Origin: Planctomycetota bacterium
GTDB lineage: Bacteria; Planctomycetota; UBA1135; JADKAF01
DNA length: 64,000 nt
Direction of reading: 5' to 3'
Assembly (NCBI GenBank): GCA_016719295.1
Contig: JADKAF010000001.1
Span: 6,076,001 to 6,140,000, forward strand
A program made the translations under genes and the position numbers. The notes under the pieces were generated by a model that did no database searches, had not been told where the DNA came from, and saw nothing but the letters and a program-made list of their open reading frames with translations. How positions within the stretch are numbered: the stretch's first letter is position 1; the number at the start of each line of letters is the position of its first letter. Shown piece after piece: positions 17,155-26,185 of the stretch.

Positions 17155-19452
17155 ATGCGTCGTCGGAAGGTGCAGCGCGCGCACGAGCGCGACGGCGCGG
17201 CGAGCTATAGCACGCTCGCGCGCACAGCGTCCACGTCGGCGCGGCTCGCGCTCGCGCTGGCGGTCGCCGGCGCCCTGCCGCTCGGCGGGGCGAACGCGAG
17301 CGATCCGATGGGACGGGTCGTGGCGGAGTTCCAGGAGGCGGAGCGTCAGGAAGCGGTGGACGCGAAGCGTCTCGCCGCGCTCCGCCGCCGCGAATGGGAC
17401 TGCCTTCAGCGCCGGGACTCCGGCCAGGCCGCGCCGGGGGAGCTCGCCGCCGTCCGGCGCGAGCTGATCGCCGCGCTGGCCGCCTCCGGCCGTCGCGCTG
17501 CCGCCGCGAGGCTAGCTGTCGAGCTCCTGCGTGAGGAGTCGCCCGCGGAGGTCGAGGCGCGGCTGGCCCTGCTCGAGCTGGCGCTCGCCGAGGGCGAGAG
17601 CTCGGAGCTCGACGAGCGCGCGAAGCTCTTCGAACGCGTGGGTCTGCTCGAGGAAGGGCCGCGCCTCGCGCTGGTCGAGCGCTTCCTCCAGCGCGGCGCG
17701 ATCGCGCCGGCGGAGCGCCTGCTCGAGCCGTTCCGCCGCGGAGCGCCCGACGCGAGCGGCGCCGCCGCGGCGCTGCGCGCGCGCGTCGCCATGGCGCACG
17801 GGCGACGCGTCGCGGCCGCGGCGCTGCTGGAAGCGGTGCTGGAAGCGCCCGGCCGCGCCGGTGCGATCGGCGCGCAGGCGCTGCTCGCCGGAGCGCTGGA
17901 CGCGCGCGCGCGCGGCGAGCTCGCGCGCGCCGAGTCCCTCGCCGCGGTCGTCGATACGGCTTCCCTTGCGGAGCCCGCCGAGCGCTGCAGCCTCGCGCTC
18001 CTGCGCTCCGCCCTCGCGCGTCGGCGCGGCGATCTCGACGGCGCCGCGCAAGCGCTCGAGGCGCTCGCGAGCCTGCCGCTGCGCGCCGGGGATCAGCGCG
18101 CGCGTGCGATCGAAGCGGCGCGCGTGGAGCTCGCGCGCGGTGCTCTCGACGCGGCGGCGCAGCTCGCCGCGGGCGCCGACGACGAGGTCGAAGGGGAAGC
18201 GCGGGCCTCGCTCGGCGTCCTCCGCGCGGAGCTCGCGCTCGCGCGTGGCGACGCGGTCGCCGCGCGCGCCGCCTACGAAGGCGCATTGCCTCGCGCGTGC
18301 TGGAGCTCGGGCGACGCCGCGGGCGAGGCGCTCGAAGGCTGGGCCGCGTTGCTCGCGAGCACCGGCGAGGAGCTCTCTCCCGCGCTCGGCGCGCGGCTCG
18401 GCATTCCGGAGCTCGGTGCGGAGAAGCTCTTGCTCGAGATCGCGCTGCACGGACCACAGCGGAGCTTCCTGGCGCGCTGGAGCTTTGCGGGGCTCTCGCT
18501 CGCGCCGCTCGCGCCGGAGGCGGCCGCCTCTCGCGGGGGCGGAGCACGCGCGTTCGACGCCTCGTCCGCGCCTGCCGCGGAGCGCCTCGAAGACGCTCCG
18601 CATGCGATCTGGCTCGATGCCGAGCTCCTCGCCTTGCATCTCGCCCGCGCGGAGCTCGCGCTCGAGGACGGGCGCGAGTTCTTGGGCTTCGCGGGCCCAC
18701 TCGCGCCCGGCCGCGACGACGCGGCCCCCGTCGTGGAAGAGGAGCTGCGCGCCGTCGCGCAGTGCTTCCAGGCCGCGGAGCAGCGGCTGCATCTCGCCGA
18801 AGAAGCCACCGTCGAGCGCCTGCGCGCGGCGGCCGGACGAGGTGGCGCGGATGGCGAAGCGCAGCGCTATCGCGTGCTGCATCTCGTCGCGCGCGCCACC
18901 GCGAGCGCCGGGGCGGCGCGCCTCTCGCTGCAGGACGCCGAGGAGCGCGCGATCGACCTCGACCTCGCTCGCTGCGACGAGGAAGGACGCTCGCCGTTGC
19001 CGCTTGCCGATCTCTGCGTGCTCTCGCTCTACGCCGACCAGCCGCTCGAGCGCGCGCAGCTCGAGCCGTGGGCGCGCAGCTTGCTCGCCCACGGTGCGCG
19101 CGCGGTGCTGATCGGCGCGCGCGGCTATGCGCGTGACGAGGATGCGCGTCGCGAGCTAGGCCTCTTCTACGCCGCGCTGGCCGAGGGGGAGAGCGCCGCC
19201 GCGGCGCTGGCGCGCACGCGCCCGCAAGTGAGCGAGCTCGAGGAGCGCGTGCGATTCGAGCCGATCTTTCGCCTCTATGGCGACGGCTCGCTGCGCGCGC
19301 GCGGTTGGTCTCCGCCGAACCTCGCGGTCTTGGCGCCCGAGGCCGTGCGTCGACCGTGGTGGATCTACTTCGTCACCGCGCTGGTGCTGCCCGCGGTCGT
19401 CTTCCTTCTCTTCCGGCGCTTGAGCACCGGACGCGTGCGCGCGCGCGTATAG
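17155..19452 (+). CDS. Exported TPR protein with degenerate CHAT-like domain and C-terminal membrane anchor
   Basis: The protein has 765 residues from the ATG at 17155. An earlier ATG at 17119 overlaps ispH and adds nothing to the signal peptide. Residues 15-45 hold a signal-like segment (ARLALALAVAGALPLGGANA). About 50-400 are Ala-rich helical repeats of TPR type. About 560-720 follow CHAT protease order: VLHLVARATAS, DLCVLSLYADQ, GARAVLIGARG, and a final LFYAALAEGESAAAALAR. The catalytic His of the usual 'HxATHG' and the Cys of 'LSAC' appear to be replaced, so this is probably a non-catalytic CHAT relative. A membrane helix (WWIYFVTALVLPAVVFLLF) and Arg-rich tail close the protein. Confidence 0.8.
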   Translation: MRRRKVQRAHERDGAASYSTLARTASTSARLALALAVAGALPLGGANASDPMGRVVAEFQEAERQEAVDAKRLAALRRREWDCLQRRDSGQAAPGELAAVRRELIAALAASGRRAAAARLAVELLREESPAEVEARLALLELALAEGESSELDERAKLFERVGLLEEGPRLALVERFLQRGAIAPAERLLEPFRRGAPDASGAAAALRARVAMAHGRRVAAAALLEAVLEAPGRAGAIGAQALLAGALDARARGELARAESLAAVVDTASLAEPAERCSLALLRSALARRRGDLDGAAQALEALASLPLRAGDQRARAIEAARVELARGALDAAAQLAAGADDEVEGEARASLGVLRAELALARGDAVAARAAYEGALPRACWSSGDAAGEALEGWAALLASTGEELSPALGARLGIPELGAEKLLLEIALHGPQRSFLARWSFAGLSLAPLAPEAAASRGGGARAFDASSAPAAERLEDAPHAIWLDAELLALHLARAELALEDGREFLGFAGPLAPGRDDAAPVVEEELRAVAQCFQAAEQRLHLAEEATVERLRAAAGRGGADGEAQRYRVLHLVARATASAGAARLSLQDAEERAIDLDLARCDEEGRSPLPLADLCVLSLYADQPLERAQLEPWARSLLAHGARAVLIGARGYARDEDARRELGLFYAALAEGESAAAALARTRPQVSELEERVRFEPIFRLYGDGSLRARGWSPPNLAVLAPEAVRRPWWIYFVTALVLPAVVFLLFRRLSTGRVRARV

Positions 19453-19468
19453 AGAGACGCTCGCGCGT

Positions 19469-20335
19469 TCAGGGATTGCAGCTCGCGCACGCCCCGGGAT
19501 CCTCGTGCGCGCGCCCATCCGGGCGAGGCTCCTCCGAGCTCGCGCCGCAGCGCGCGCAGGCGCGCACCAGCGCGCGGATTCCCAGGGTCGGCTCGCCGCA
19601 GTCGGCGCAGGGAAGACCGCGCAGCGCGCGCGCGACCGCGTAGTGCACCGCTCCGCAGCGCGGGCAGAGCTGCGCGAGCTCGTTCGCGAACTCGCGCGCC
19701 GCGCGCTCGATCACGCGTCGACGTGTTGCGTTGCGATGCGCGCGGAGATCCACCTCGACCCAGAGGCGGCCGTGTGCGCGCAGCATCGCGCGCGCGGCAT
19801 CCTCGAGCGCCGCGCGCTCCAGGAGGTCCTTCGCGATCGGATCGCCGGGTTCCCACGCGGAGCGGTGCTTCAGCACGAGAGCGTGCTCGGGGAACGAGAA
19901 GCGCTCGGCGCAGCGCGCCACTTCCTCCCACGTGGAGCACTCCACTCCACCGCAGATCGCCTCGACGGAGAGGTGGCGATGCGCGTACGTGGTCTCGCGC
20001 GCGCGGTCCCACAGCACGAGCCATTCCTCGTCGCAGCTCAGGAAGGGCGAGGCGGGATGCGGACCGAAGCTGCCTTCGCTCGCGAGCACGAGCTCGGCAC
20101 CCGCGAGCTCCGCACCCGCGCGCGCCTTCGCCTCGGCGGTCGCGCGCGGATCGAGCTCGCGCCGCCGCTCGCCGCTGAACGCGCCGAAGCGATCGGTGTC
20201 GAGGCCGGTGATCGCGCGGCAGCCCGCGAGCGGGAAGCGCGCGAGGAACGCGGGCCCGAGGACGCGCTCCTTCTCGTGCATCGTGGCGACGAGGAGCTCG
20301 CGCCCGGCGAAGAGCTGCTGCAGCGCGTCGCTCAC
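19469..20335 (-). CDS. DUF6671 family protein with C-terminal zinc-ribbon cysteines
   Basis: The protein has 288 residues, starting at a GTG (20335) whose TG is shared with the TGA of tsaC (GTGA overlap), so translation is coupled. The N-terminus contains LLVATMHEKERVLGPAF. The middle has TGLDTDRFGAFSGER and ASEGSFGPHPASPF. The C-terminal 80 residues carry paired cysteines (LCPRCGAVHY, GLPCADCGEPT, CARCGASS, GACASCNP) after a LRAHRNATRRR segment. This order matches the DUF6671 family, which has no assigned reaction. Coupling to tsaC hints at a link with translation, but that is inference. Confidence 0.85.
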   Translation of the reverse strand: MSDALQQLFAGRELLVATMHEKERVLGPAFLARFPLAGCRAITGLDTDRFGAFSGERRRELDPRATAEAKARAGAELAGAELVLASEGSFGPHPASPFLSCDEEWLVLWDRARETTYAHRHLSVEAICGGVECSTWEEVARCAERFSFPEHALVLKHRSAWEPGDPIAKDLLERAALEDAARAMLRAHGRLWVEVDLRAHRNATRRRVIERAAREFANELAQLCPRCGAVHYAVARALRGLPCADCGEPTLGIRALVRACARCGASSEEPRPDGRAHEDPGACASCNP

Positions 20336-21315
20336 GCGATCGGTCCCGAGCTTCCTTCGCGCTCGCGGCGCGCGGCGGCGGCGCGGCGCAGCCGATCGTT
20401 GATCGCGCGGCCGAGGCCGCGCTCCGGAAGGCACTCCGCGACGATGAGCTCGGCGCCGCTCGCGTCGAGCGCGCGCAGCGCGGCGAAGAGAGCGCGCGCG
20501 GCCTCGGCGAGCTCGCCGCGCGGCGAGAGGACGCGCAGCGCGTGCGCTTCGCGCGGGCGCTCGAACGCGAGCACGGCGAGGCGCTTCCCGCGCTGCGCAG
20601 CGAGGAGCGCATCGACGTCGCCGAGCACGAGCGGAGTTCGCGGCGCGTAGTGGCTCTCGAGCATGCCGGGAGCGACGGGGAGCACGCGACGCTGGGCAGG
20701 ATCGATACGGCCCGCGATCTCCTCCAGCGCTTCCTGCGGGATGCCGCCCGGGCGATAGAGCACGCAGCGGCCGTCTTCCCAGCCGACGATCGTGCTCTCG
20801 ACGCCGACCGCGCAAGGTCCGCCGTCGAGCACATAAGGCACTTCCGCGCCGAGCTGATCGACGACGTGCTGCGCGGTGGTCGGGCTCACCTGGCCAAAGA
20901 GGTTCGCGCTGGGGGCCGCGAGCGGGAACTCGAGCGCCTCGAGCAAGCGCTGCGCGAGCGGATGTGCGGGATGGCGCACACCCACGGTGTCGAGCCCGCT
21001 GGTCACGAGGTCGGGAACGATGGCGCACTTCGGCAGCACGAGCGTCAGCGGCCCGGGCCAGAACGCGCGCATGAGCTCGTCCGCGATGCGCGGCACCTCC
21101 GCGCAGAGCTCGTCCACCTGCGCGCGACCGCGCACATGCACGATCAACGGATCGAACGCCGGGCGCCGCTTCACCTCGAAGATGCGGAGGCACGCGCGCT
21201 CGTCGAAGGCGTTCGCCGCGAGCCCGTACACAGTCTCCGTCGGAATGGCGACGAGCTCACCCGCGCGCAGCTTCTGCGCGGCGACCTCGACGTCGGTTCC
21301 GATGCGCACACTCAT
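20332..21315 (-). CDS. tsaC: L-threonylcarbamoyladenylate synthase (TsaC/Sua5 type)
   Basis: This enzyme makes threonylcarbamoyl-AMP from Thr, bicarbonate and ATP for t6A modification of ANN-decoding tRNAs. The protein has 327 residues, the long Sua5 form with a C-terminal Sua5 domain, linked by GMLESHYAPRTPLVL. The YrdC part shows PTETVYGLAANAF, KRRPAFDPLIVHV, PSANLFGQVSPT and VGVESTIVGW. I chose MSVRIGTD at 21315; an ATG seven codons upstream is possible. The repeated palindrome begins 20 bases upstream of this start, so the promoter must lie within or beyond the repeat. Confidence 0.95.
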   Translation of the reverse strand: MSVRIGTDVEVAAQKLRAGELVAIPTETVYGLAANAFDERACLRIFEVKRRPAFDPLIVHVRGRAQVDELCAEVPRIADELMRAFWPGPLTLVLPKCAIVPDLVTSGLDTVGVRHPAHPLAQRLLEALEFPLAAPSANLFGQVSPTTAQHVVDQLGAEVPYVLDGGPCAVGVESTIVGWEDGRCVLYRPGGIPQEALEEIAGRIDPAQRRVLPVAPGMLESHYAPRTPLVLGDVDALLAAQRGKRLAVLAFERPREAHALRVLSPRGELAEAARALFAALRALDASGAELIVAECLPERGLGRAINDRLRRAAAARREREGSSGPIA

Positions 21316-21334
21316 CGCCCGGCCAAGGTGCGGC

Positions 21335-21445
21335 AACCGAACGTACGGTGCCAGAGCAAATTTCTCCGGTTGCTAACCGGAGAAGCGTTTGCTGGTTCAA
21401 CGGCTGACGCCGTCGAAACCGTGCTCTGGCACCGTACGTTCGGTT
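21335..21445. repeat. Variant copy of the long palindrome, with an inserted second hairpin
   Basis: The left arm, 21335-21371, is identical to the left arm of the element at 15916. The outer 23 bases pair with 21423-21445. Between them are a small inner hairpin (CCGGTT / AACCGG) and an extra segment, about 21393-21420, that itself nearly folds (GGTTCAACGGC ... GCCGTCGAAACC). The result is a branched structure. The stop codon of the cytochrome-domain gene (TAA, 21444-21446) lies at its edge. Confidence 0.9.
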
Positions 21446-22502
21446 AGCGGCGGCGGCGCTGGCGATCGGGGGGGGTGTCGGTCGGGGGCTCGGGGAGCTC
21501 GAGCTGGTGGCGGAGGTGGAGAGAGGGCTTCGCGGCGCGGAGCTTCGCGATGCCGGCTTCGGTCACCTTGGTGCGCCAGAGGTAGAGGTCCTCGAGGACA
21601 GGTAGGCCGGCGAGCCAGACCAGCGCGGCGTCATCGACGTTGTTGCCGTTCAGGTTGAGCTCGCGTGTCGCGCGGAGCCCGGTCGAACAGGCCTCGAGAT
21701 CGCGCGTGGCGAGGCCCGTGTCCGACAGATCGAGCTTCGCCAAGCGAGGCAGTCCGGCGAGGAAGGCGACGCTCTTCGCGCCGAGCTTCGTCCGCGCGAG
21801 ATCGACGATCGCCAGGTGCTCGGAGAGCGGCGCGAGCGCGAGCACGTCCGCGTCGGTGATCTCGCTGCGATGGGCGGGGAAGCTCGCGCGCAGGAGCGCG
21901 CTGCCGGGCAGCGCGGGCTCGAGGCGGAGCTTCTCGCTCCGCAGCTTCGCGAGCGTCGCTTCCGGCAGCGGTGACAGCCCTTCGCCGAGCTCGCGCAGCG
22001 CGAGCTGGCGCGCGTTCACGGCGTTCGCGGGTCGAGCGCTCGGTGCGGGGGCGTCACTCGCTCCCGCGGGAGCGGGAGCTCCGACCCATGCACCTATCTC
22101 GGCTCCGCCCGCGATCCACGCGCGCAGCGTGGCGATCTGCTCCGCGCTCAGCGCGCCGTCCTTAGGCGGCATGAGGTCGGGATCGTCCTCGGGGAGCTCG
22201 ACGCGGCGCAGGAGCTCGCTCTTCTCGGGCTGGTTCGCGACGACCACGCGACCGGTGTCGCCGCCTTTCCGCAGCCAGTGCGCGCCATCGAGCCGGAGCC
22301 CGCCCTTCGGCTTCTGCACGCGTCCGCGCGCATCGGCCTTGGGTGCTTGATGGCAGGAGAAGCAGCGCGCCTCCAGGATCGGCAGCACCTCTTTCGCGAA
22401 GTCCACCGCGCGCGGCGGATCGCTCTGCGCGCGCAGCGCCGGAGTGAATGCGAGCGCGGCGCCCGAGAGCGCGAGCGCGAGGACGAAGCGCGAGGCGCTC
22501 AT
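21444..22502 (-). CDS. Planctomycete cytochrome-domain protein with leucine-rich repeats
   Basis: The protein has 352 residues. A signal peptide (FVLALALSGAALAFTPALRA) is followed by a haem-binding CFSCHQ motif within VDFAKEVLPILEARC, the planctomycete cytochrome C type, and by LMPPKDGALSAEQIATL. From about residue 190, leucine-rich repeats run to the end (LAIVDLARTKLG, LAKLDLSDTGLAT, TRELNLNGNNVD, LEDLYLWRTKVTEAG). The start ATG overlaps the stop of the DUF1501 gene (ATGA). It is the last gene of a three-gene unit whose overall function in planctomycetes is not established. Confidence 0.93.
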   Translation of the reverse strand: MSASRFVLALALSGAALAFTPALRAQSDPPRAVDFAKEVLPILEARCFSCHQAPKADARGRVQKPKGGLRLDGAHWLRKGGDTGRVVVANQPEKSELLRRVELPEDDPDLMPPKDGALSAEQIATLRAWIAGGAEIGAWVGAPAPAGASDAPAPSARPANAVNARQLALRELGEGLSPLPEATLAKLRSEKLRLEPALPGSALLRASFPAHRSEITDADVLALAPLSEHLAIVDLARTKLGAKSVAFLAGLPRLAKLDLSDTGLATRDLEACSTGLRATRELNLNGNNVDDAALVWLAGLPVLEDLYLWRTKVTEAGIAKLRAAKPSLHLRHQLELPEPPTDTPPDRQRRRR

Positions 22503-23815
22503 GCGAAGAGCCCGAGCACGGGCTGCCCCTTGTCGGCGACGGTGAACGGACGGCCCGACGCGGAGGTCGTGATGTGGTCGAGCGGCAAGCCGAGCGCGTG
22601 CGCGAGCGTCGCGTTGAAGTCGGGGATGCTCACCTTGTCGGCGATCACCTCTTCGCCTTCGGCATCGGTGGCACCCCACACCTGGCCGCCGCGGATGCCG
22701 CCGCCGGCGAGCAGCGCGGAGAAGGCCTTCGGGTGGTGATTGCGCCCGTTCCGCCCGGAGACGATCTGCGGCGTGCGGCCGAACTCCGTCGCCAGCACCA
22801 CCAGCGTCTCGGACAGCAAGCCGCGCGCGTCGAGATCGGCGAGCAGGGCGGCGAGGCCGCGGTCGATCGCGGGGCACTGGTCCTCCAGGCGATCGAAGTT
22901 GTCGATGTGCGTGTCCCAGCCATCGGAGACGATCTCGACGAAGCGGACGCCGTGCTCCACGAGGCGTCGCGCGAGCAGGCAGCCCTGGCCGAAGCGTTGA
23001 TCGCCGTAGGCCTCGCGCACCCACTCGGGCTCCTGCGTGATGTCGAACGCGGCCAAGTCCTTCGAGCGCATGAGCCGCACGGCCTGCTCGTACATGTCGC
23101 CGTACGCGCGCACCGGCTTCTGATCGAAGCCCTGCTCGAACTCCTGGTTCATCTTCGCGAGGCGCGCCAAGCGCTCGTCGAAGCGCGATTCCGTGACGCC
23201 CTTCGCGGGCTTCCCGTGCTGCAGTCCCGCGAGCGGATCGCCGATCGGCAGCGGCGCGTGGATCGACTCCAGGAACCCCGACTGCGCGGTGAACGCATCG
23301 CCGCCGACGGAGACGTGGGCGGGCAGATTCGGATGGATCGGTCCGGCCATCTGCGAGAGCCAAGCACCCAGGCTCGGGTGGCGGATCGTGCCGCGGAGCT
23401 CGTAGCCCGTGTGCAGGAAGTAGCGGCCCTGCGTGTGCGCGCCTTGCGTCGAGCTCATCGAGCGGATGAGAGCGACCTTCTCCATCTGCTGCGCGAGCAG
23501 TGGGAAGTGCTGGCTCACGCGAATGCCCGCGACCTTGGTGTCGATCGCTTCGACGGGCCCTTGGTTCTCGTGGCCCGGCTTCGGATCGAAGCTGTCGAGG
23601 TGCGAGAGACCGCCGCTCAGGTAGAGGTAGATCACATGGCGCGCCGACGCGGGGCGGAGCTTCACTCCGTCCTCGGCGAACGCGAGCGGCACGGCACCCG
23701 AAGCGCGCGCGAAGAGCGGCAGCGTCGAGAGGCCGAAGAGGCTGCGGGCGGCGCTGCCGAGGAAGGCGCGGCGCGAGGCGAGCTCGGGACCCTGGTTCTG
23801 TTCGTGGGATCGCAT
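22499..23815 (-). CDS. DUF1501 domain protein, Tat-exported
   Basis: The protein has 438 residues. A twin-arginine signal (SRRAFLGSAARSLFGLST) leads into a DUF1501 domain of the alkaline phosphatase/sulfatase superfamily: HVIYLYLSGGLSHLDSFDPK, VALIRSMSSTQGAHTQGRY, VEIVSDGWDTHIDNFDRL, LATEFGRTP and GRNHHPKAFSALLAGGG. The metal-type residues (D in LDSFD, DTH, EFGR, NHH) are in place. The protein is placed outside the cytoplasmic membrane by its signal. Genes of this family nearly always follow a DUF1549/DUF1553 gene in planctomycetes, as here (18 bases between the two). The substrate is unknown. Confidence 0.95.
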   Translation of the reverse strand: MRSHEQNQGPELASRRAFLGSAARSLFGLSTLPLFARASGAVPLAFAEDGVKLRPASARHVIYLYLSGGLSHLDSFDPKPGHENQGPVEAIDTKVAGIRVSQHFPLLAQQMEKVALIRSMSSTQGAHTQGRYFLHTGYELRGTIRHPSLGAWLSQMAGPIHPNLPAHVSVGGDAFTAQSGFLESIHAPLPIGDPLAGLQHGKPAKGVTESRFDERLARLAKMNQEFEQGFDQKPVRAYGDMYEQAVRLMRSKDLAAFDITQEPEWVREAYGDQRFGQGCLLARRLVEHGVRFVEIVSDGWDTHIDNFDRLEDQCPAIDRGLAALLADLDARGLLSETLVVLATEFGRTPQIVSGRNGRNHHPKAFSALLAGGGIRGGQVWGATDAEGEEVIADKVSIPDFNATLAHALGLPLDHITTSASGRPFTVADKGQPVLGLFA

Positions 23816-23833
23816 GGTGCGTTACCTCCTCGT

Positions 23834-25939
23834 TCAGCGCGCGAAGCGGAACTCGTGGGTGTTGAGCAGGGTCCAGACCAGGTCCTGCTCGCCTTGCACA
23901 CCGTCCTTCGCGACCTCCGCGCGCCAGAGCGCGAGCTCGGGCGCGGTAGGCTGGCGCGAGAGGATCGCGAGATACGCGGCGCGGATCTTCTCGTCGGGGA
24001 CCTTCGCGGCCTCGAGCGTGCGCATGAGCACTCCGCCCTTCTGCGCGAGGATCTTCTCCTCGACGAAGCCGTTCAGCAGCGAGAGCACTTGCGGGACGGA
24101 CGGCGCGTCGAAAGCTGCCTCGATCGTCTCGCGATCACTCTGCCCGAACTCGCGCAGCAGGTGCCCTTCGGGCGCGGGGGACGGCAAGTCGCTCGCGCGC
24201 CGGAGGTCGCGCGCGAAGTCGCCGCGGCGCTGCAGACCCTCGCCGAGCAAGCCGCGTTGCTTGAGCTCTGCTTCGAGCTCTGCAACGCGCTTCGCATCTC
24301 CCTTGCGTCGTGCGCGGCCGAGCTCGGCCAGCAGCGGGCGCGCCTCCGCGAGCGCGGCACGGCGCTTCTCGCCTTCGGCTCGCGCTCGCGCAGCCGCTTC
24401 CTCGCGCATCTTCGCGCGGAAGGCCTCGGGGTCCTTCACGCGCTGCTCGTACTCCTCCATCTGCGAGGCGAGCTCGTCGCCTTGCGCGGAGACGACGCTC
24501 TCGTAGCGCGCGTAGACCTCTTCGGCGCGCGCCCCTGGCGGAGCCAGCGTCGCGTCGAGGTCCGGGACGATCAGCGTCAGCAGCGAATCCCAGAGCTGCT
24601 CGGCCGAGAGCCGCCGCAGCAGCGGGCCCGGGAAGTGATAGGCCTCGCCTTCGCGGAGCTCCGAGCGCGTCGCTTGGCGCTGCCAAGCCTGCGTGCGGTA
24701 GAGCACGCGCTCCATCTCGCGGAGATCGAAGCCGAGCTGCACGACGAGGGCGGTGAGATGCGCCATGAGCTCGGGGTTCACCGGCTTCGTGTCGTCGCGC
24801 CAGTCATCGACGGGCTCGACGAGCCCCAAGCCGAACGCGCGCTTCCACAGGCGATTGGCGAGCACGGGCGCGAAGCGCGGGTTCTCCGGCGAGGTCATCC
24901 AGTCGGCGTAAGCTTCACGCGAGTCGATGGCCGAGTGCGGATCGCGCCGACGGCCGTCCTCGTTCTGCCGGCGCGGGCGCGTGCGGGCGCGCGCGGTCTG
25001 CTCCTTCGCCGGGTACTCGAGCGTCGGCATCTCGCCGAAGGGCACGGCCGCGCGGATCCACTGATTGCCGCGCGCGTCGTCGTACTTGTAGTCCTTCGGG
25101 AGCTGCGCGTAGCCGGTGCCGCTGCCGCTGACGCCCTGCAGCACGGGCCGCAGGAAGCGGTTGATCATCTGCTGCGCCTGCTGGTTGCCTTCGCGGCGCA
25201 GCGTGGCCATCTGCTCGCGCAGCGCGCGGCCCTGCTCGCTCTGCAGCAGCTCTTGATCCGTGTACTCGAGCCCTCCGGTGAACGCGGCGAGCTCGAAGAA
25301 GTCCTTCTGCGTCCACTTGTCGAACGGGTGGTTGTGGCACTGCGCGCACTCGAGGCGCGTCCCGAGGAACAAGCGGGCGGTGTTCGCCATGTTGTCCTCG
25401 GGCATGCCGCGATCGCGGAGGTAGTAGCCGGTCTCGCCGTTCTCGCGCGCGTGCGCGGCCCCCGAGGCGGTGAGCAGGTCGCGCGCGATCTGGTCGTAGG
25501 GCTCGTTCGCCGCGACGGCGCTCTTGATCCAGTGCAGATAGGGCTCGCCGCTGATCTGATTCGCGAGGCGCGACTTCGCGCGCAGGAGATCCGCGTACCA
25601 AGTGAAGAGGTGGCTCTCGTGGCCCGGCGAGACGAGCAGGCGATCGATGAGCTGCGTGCGCTTCTCGGCGGAGCGATCGGCGAGGAACGCGCGGGCCTCG
25701 TCGGCGGTGGGGATGCGCCCCACGATCTGCAGATATGCGCGCCGGACGAAGGTCGCGTCGTCGCTCGGCAGGTTCGCCGGCACTCCGGCGCGCGCGAGAT
25801 CGGCGTCGACCAGGCGATCGATCGCGGCGGCGAGCTTGGCGTGGTCTCGCGCGCTCGGATGGGGGTCTTCGGGCTCGCCTTCGGCTCGGGCCACTCCGGG
25901 CACGAGGAGGCAGGCGAGGGCGCAAAGGTTCCGGATCAT
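23834..25939 (-). CDS. DUF1549/DUF1553 domain protein
   Basis: The protein has 701 residues and is the first gene of the unit. A short signal peptide (NLCALACLLVPGVARAEG) precedes a DUF1549 domain with FVRRAYLQIVGRIPTADEA, an ECAQCHNHPFDKW motif (CxxCH, possible haem site) and LFLGTRLEC. The DUF1553 domain follows with FAPVLANRLWKRAFG, GLVEPVDDWR and LRRLSAEQLWDSLL. Between them is a charged, coiled-coil-like insert (about 530-610) rich in Ala, Arg and Glu. The family is specific to planctomycetes and verrucomicrobia and its reaction is not established. The long frames on the opposite strand are composition effects. Confidence 0.95.
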   Translation of the reverse strand: MIRNLCALACLLVPGVARAEGEPEDPHPSARDHAKLAAAIDRLVDADLARAGVPANLPSDDATFVRRAYLQIVGRIPTADEARAFLADRSAEKRTQLIDRLLVSPGHESHLFTWYADLLRAKSRLANQISGEPYLHWIKSAVAANEPYDQIARDLLTASGAAHARENGETGYYLRDRGMPEDNMANTARLFLGTRLECAQCHNHPFDKWTQKDFFELAAFTGGLEYTDQELLQSEQGRALREQMATLRREGNQQAQQMINRFLRPVLQGVSGSGTGYAQLPKDYKYDDARGNQWIRAAVPFGEMPTLEYPAKEQTARARTRPRRQNEDGRRRDPHSAIDSREAYADWMTSPENPRFAPVLANRLWKRAFGLGLVEPVDDWRDDTKPVNPELMAHLTALVVQLGFDLREMERVLYRTQAWQRQATRSELREGEAYHFPGPLLRRLSAEQLWDSLLTLIVPDLDATLAPPGARAEEVYARYESVVSAQGDELASQMEEYEQRVKDPEAFRAKMREEAAARARAEGEKRRAALAEARPLLAELGRARRKGDAKRVAELEAELKQRGLLGEGLQRRGDFARDLRRASDLPSPAPEGHLLREFGQSDRETIEAAFDAPSVPQVLSLLNGFVEEKILAQKGGVLMRTLEAAKVPDEKIRAAYLAILSRQPTAPELALWRAEVAKDGVQGEQDLVWTLLNTHEFRFAR

Positions 25940-26185
25940 CGACGAGCTCCTGGCAGCGGGGCGCTCGCTCGACCCTTCGCGCGAGCGCAGGGAACGGGGC
26001 GAGCGCCGGCTTCGAACCTGGATCGGTCCGCGAGGACCCGCGCTCGTCGAGATTCGCGATCCGCCTCAGCGACGCATCCGGAACGCGGCAGCTTCGCGCC
26101 TGCAATGCGGCAGCGGAACGCCGGTGGGTGGCAGTGCCTTCCTCTGGGCCTTCCTCTGGGCCTGCTCCTGGGCGTGCCTCCGAGC

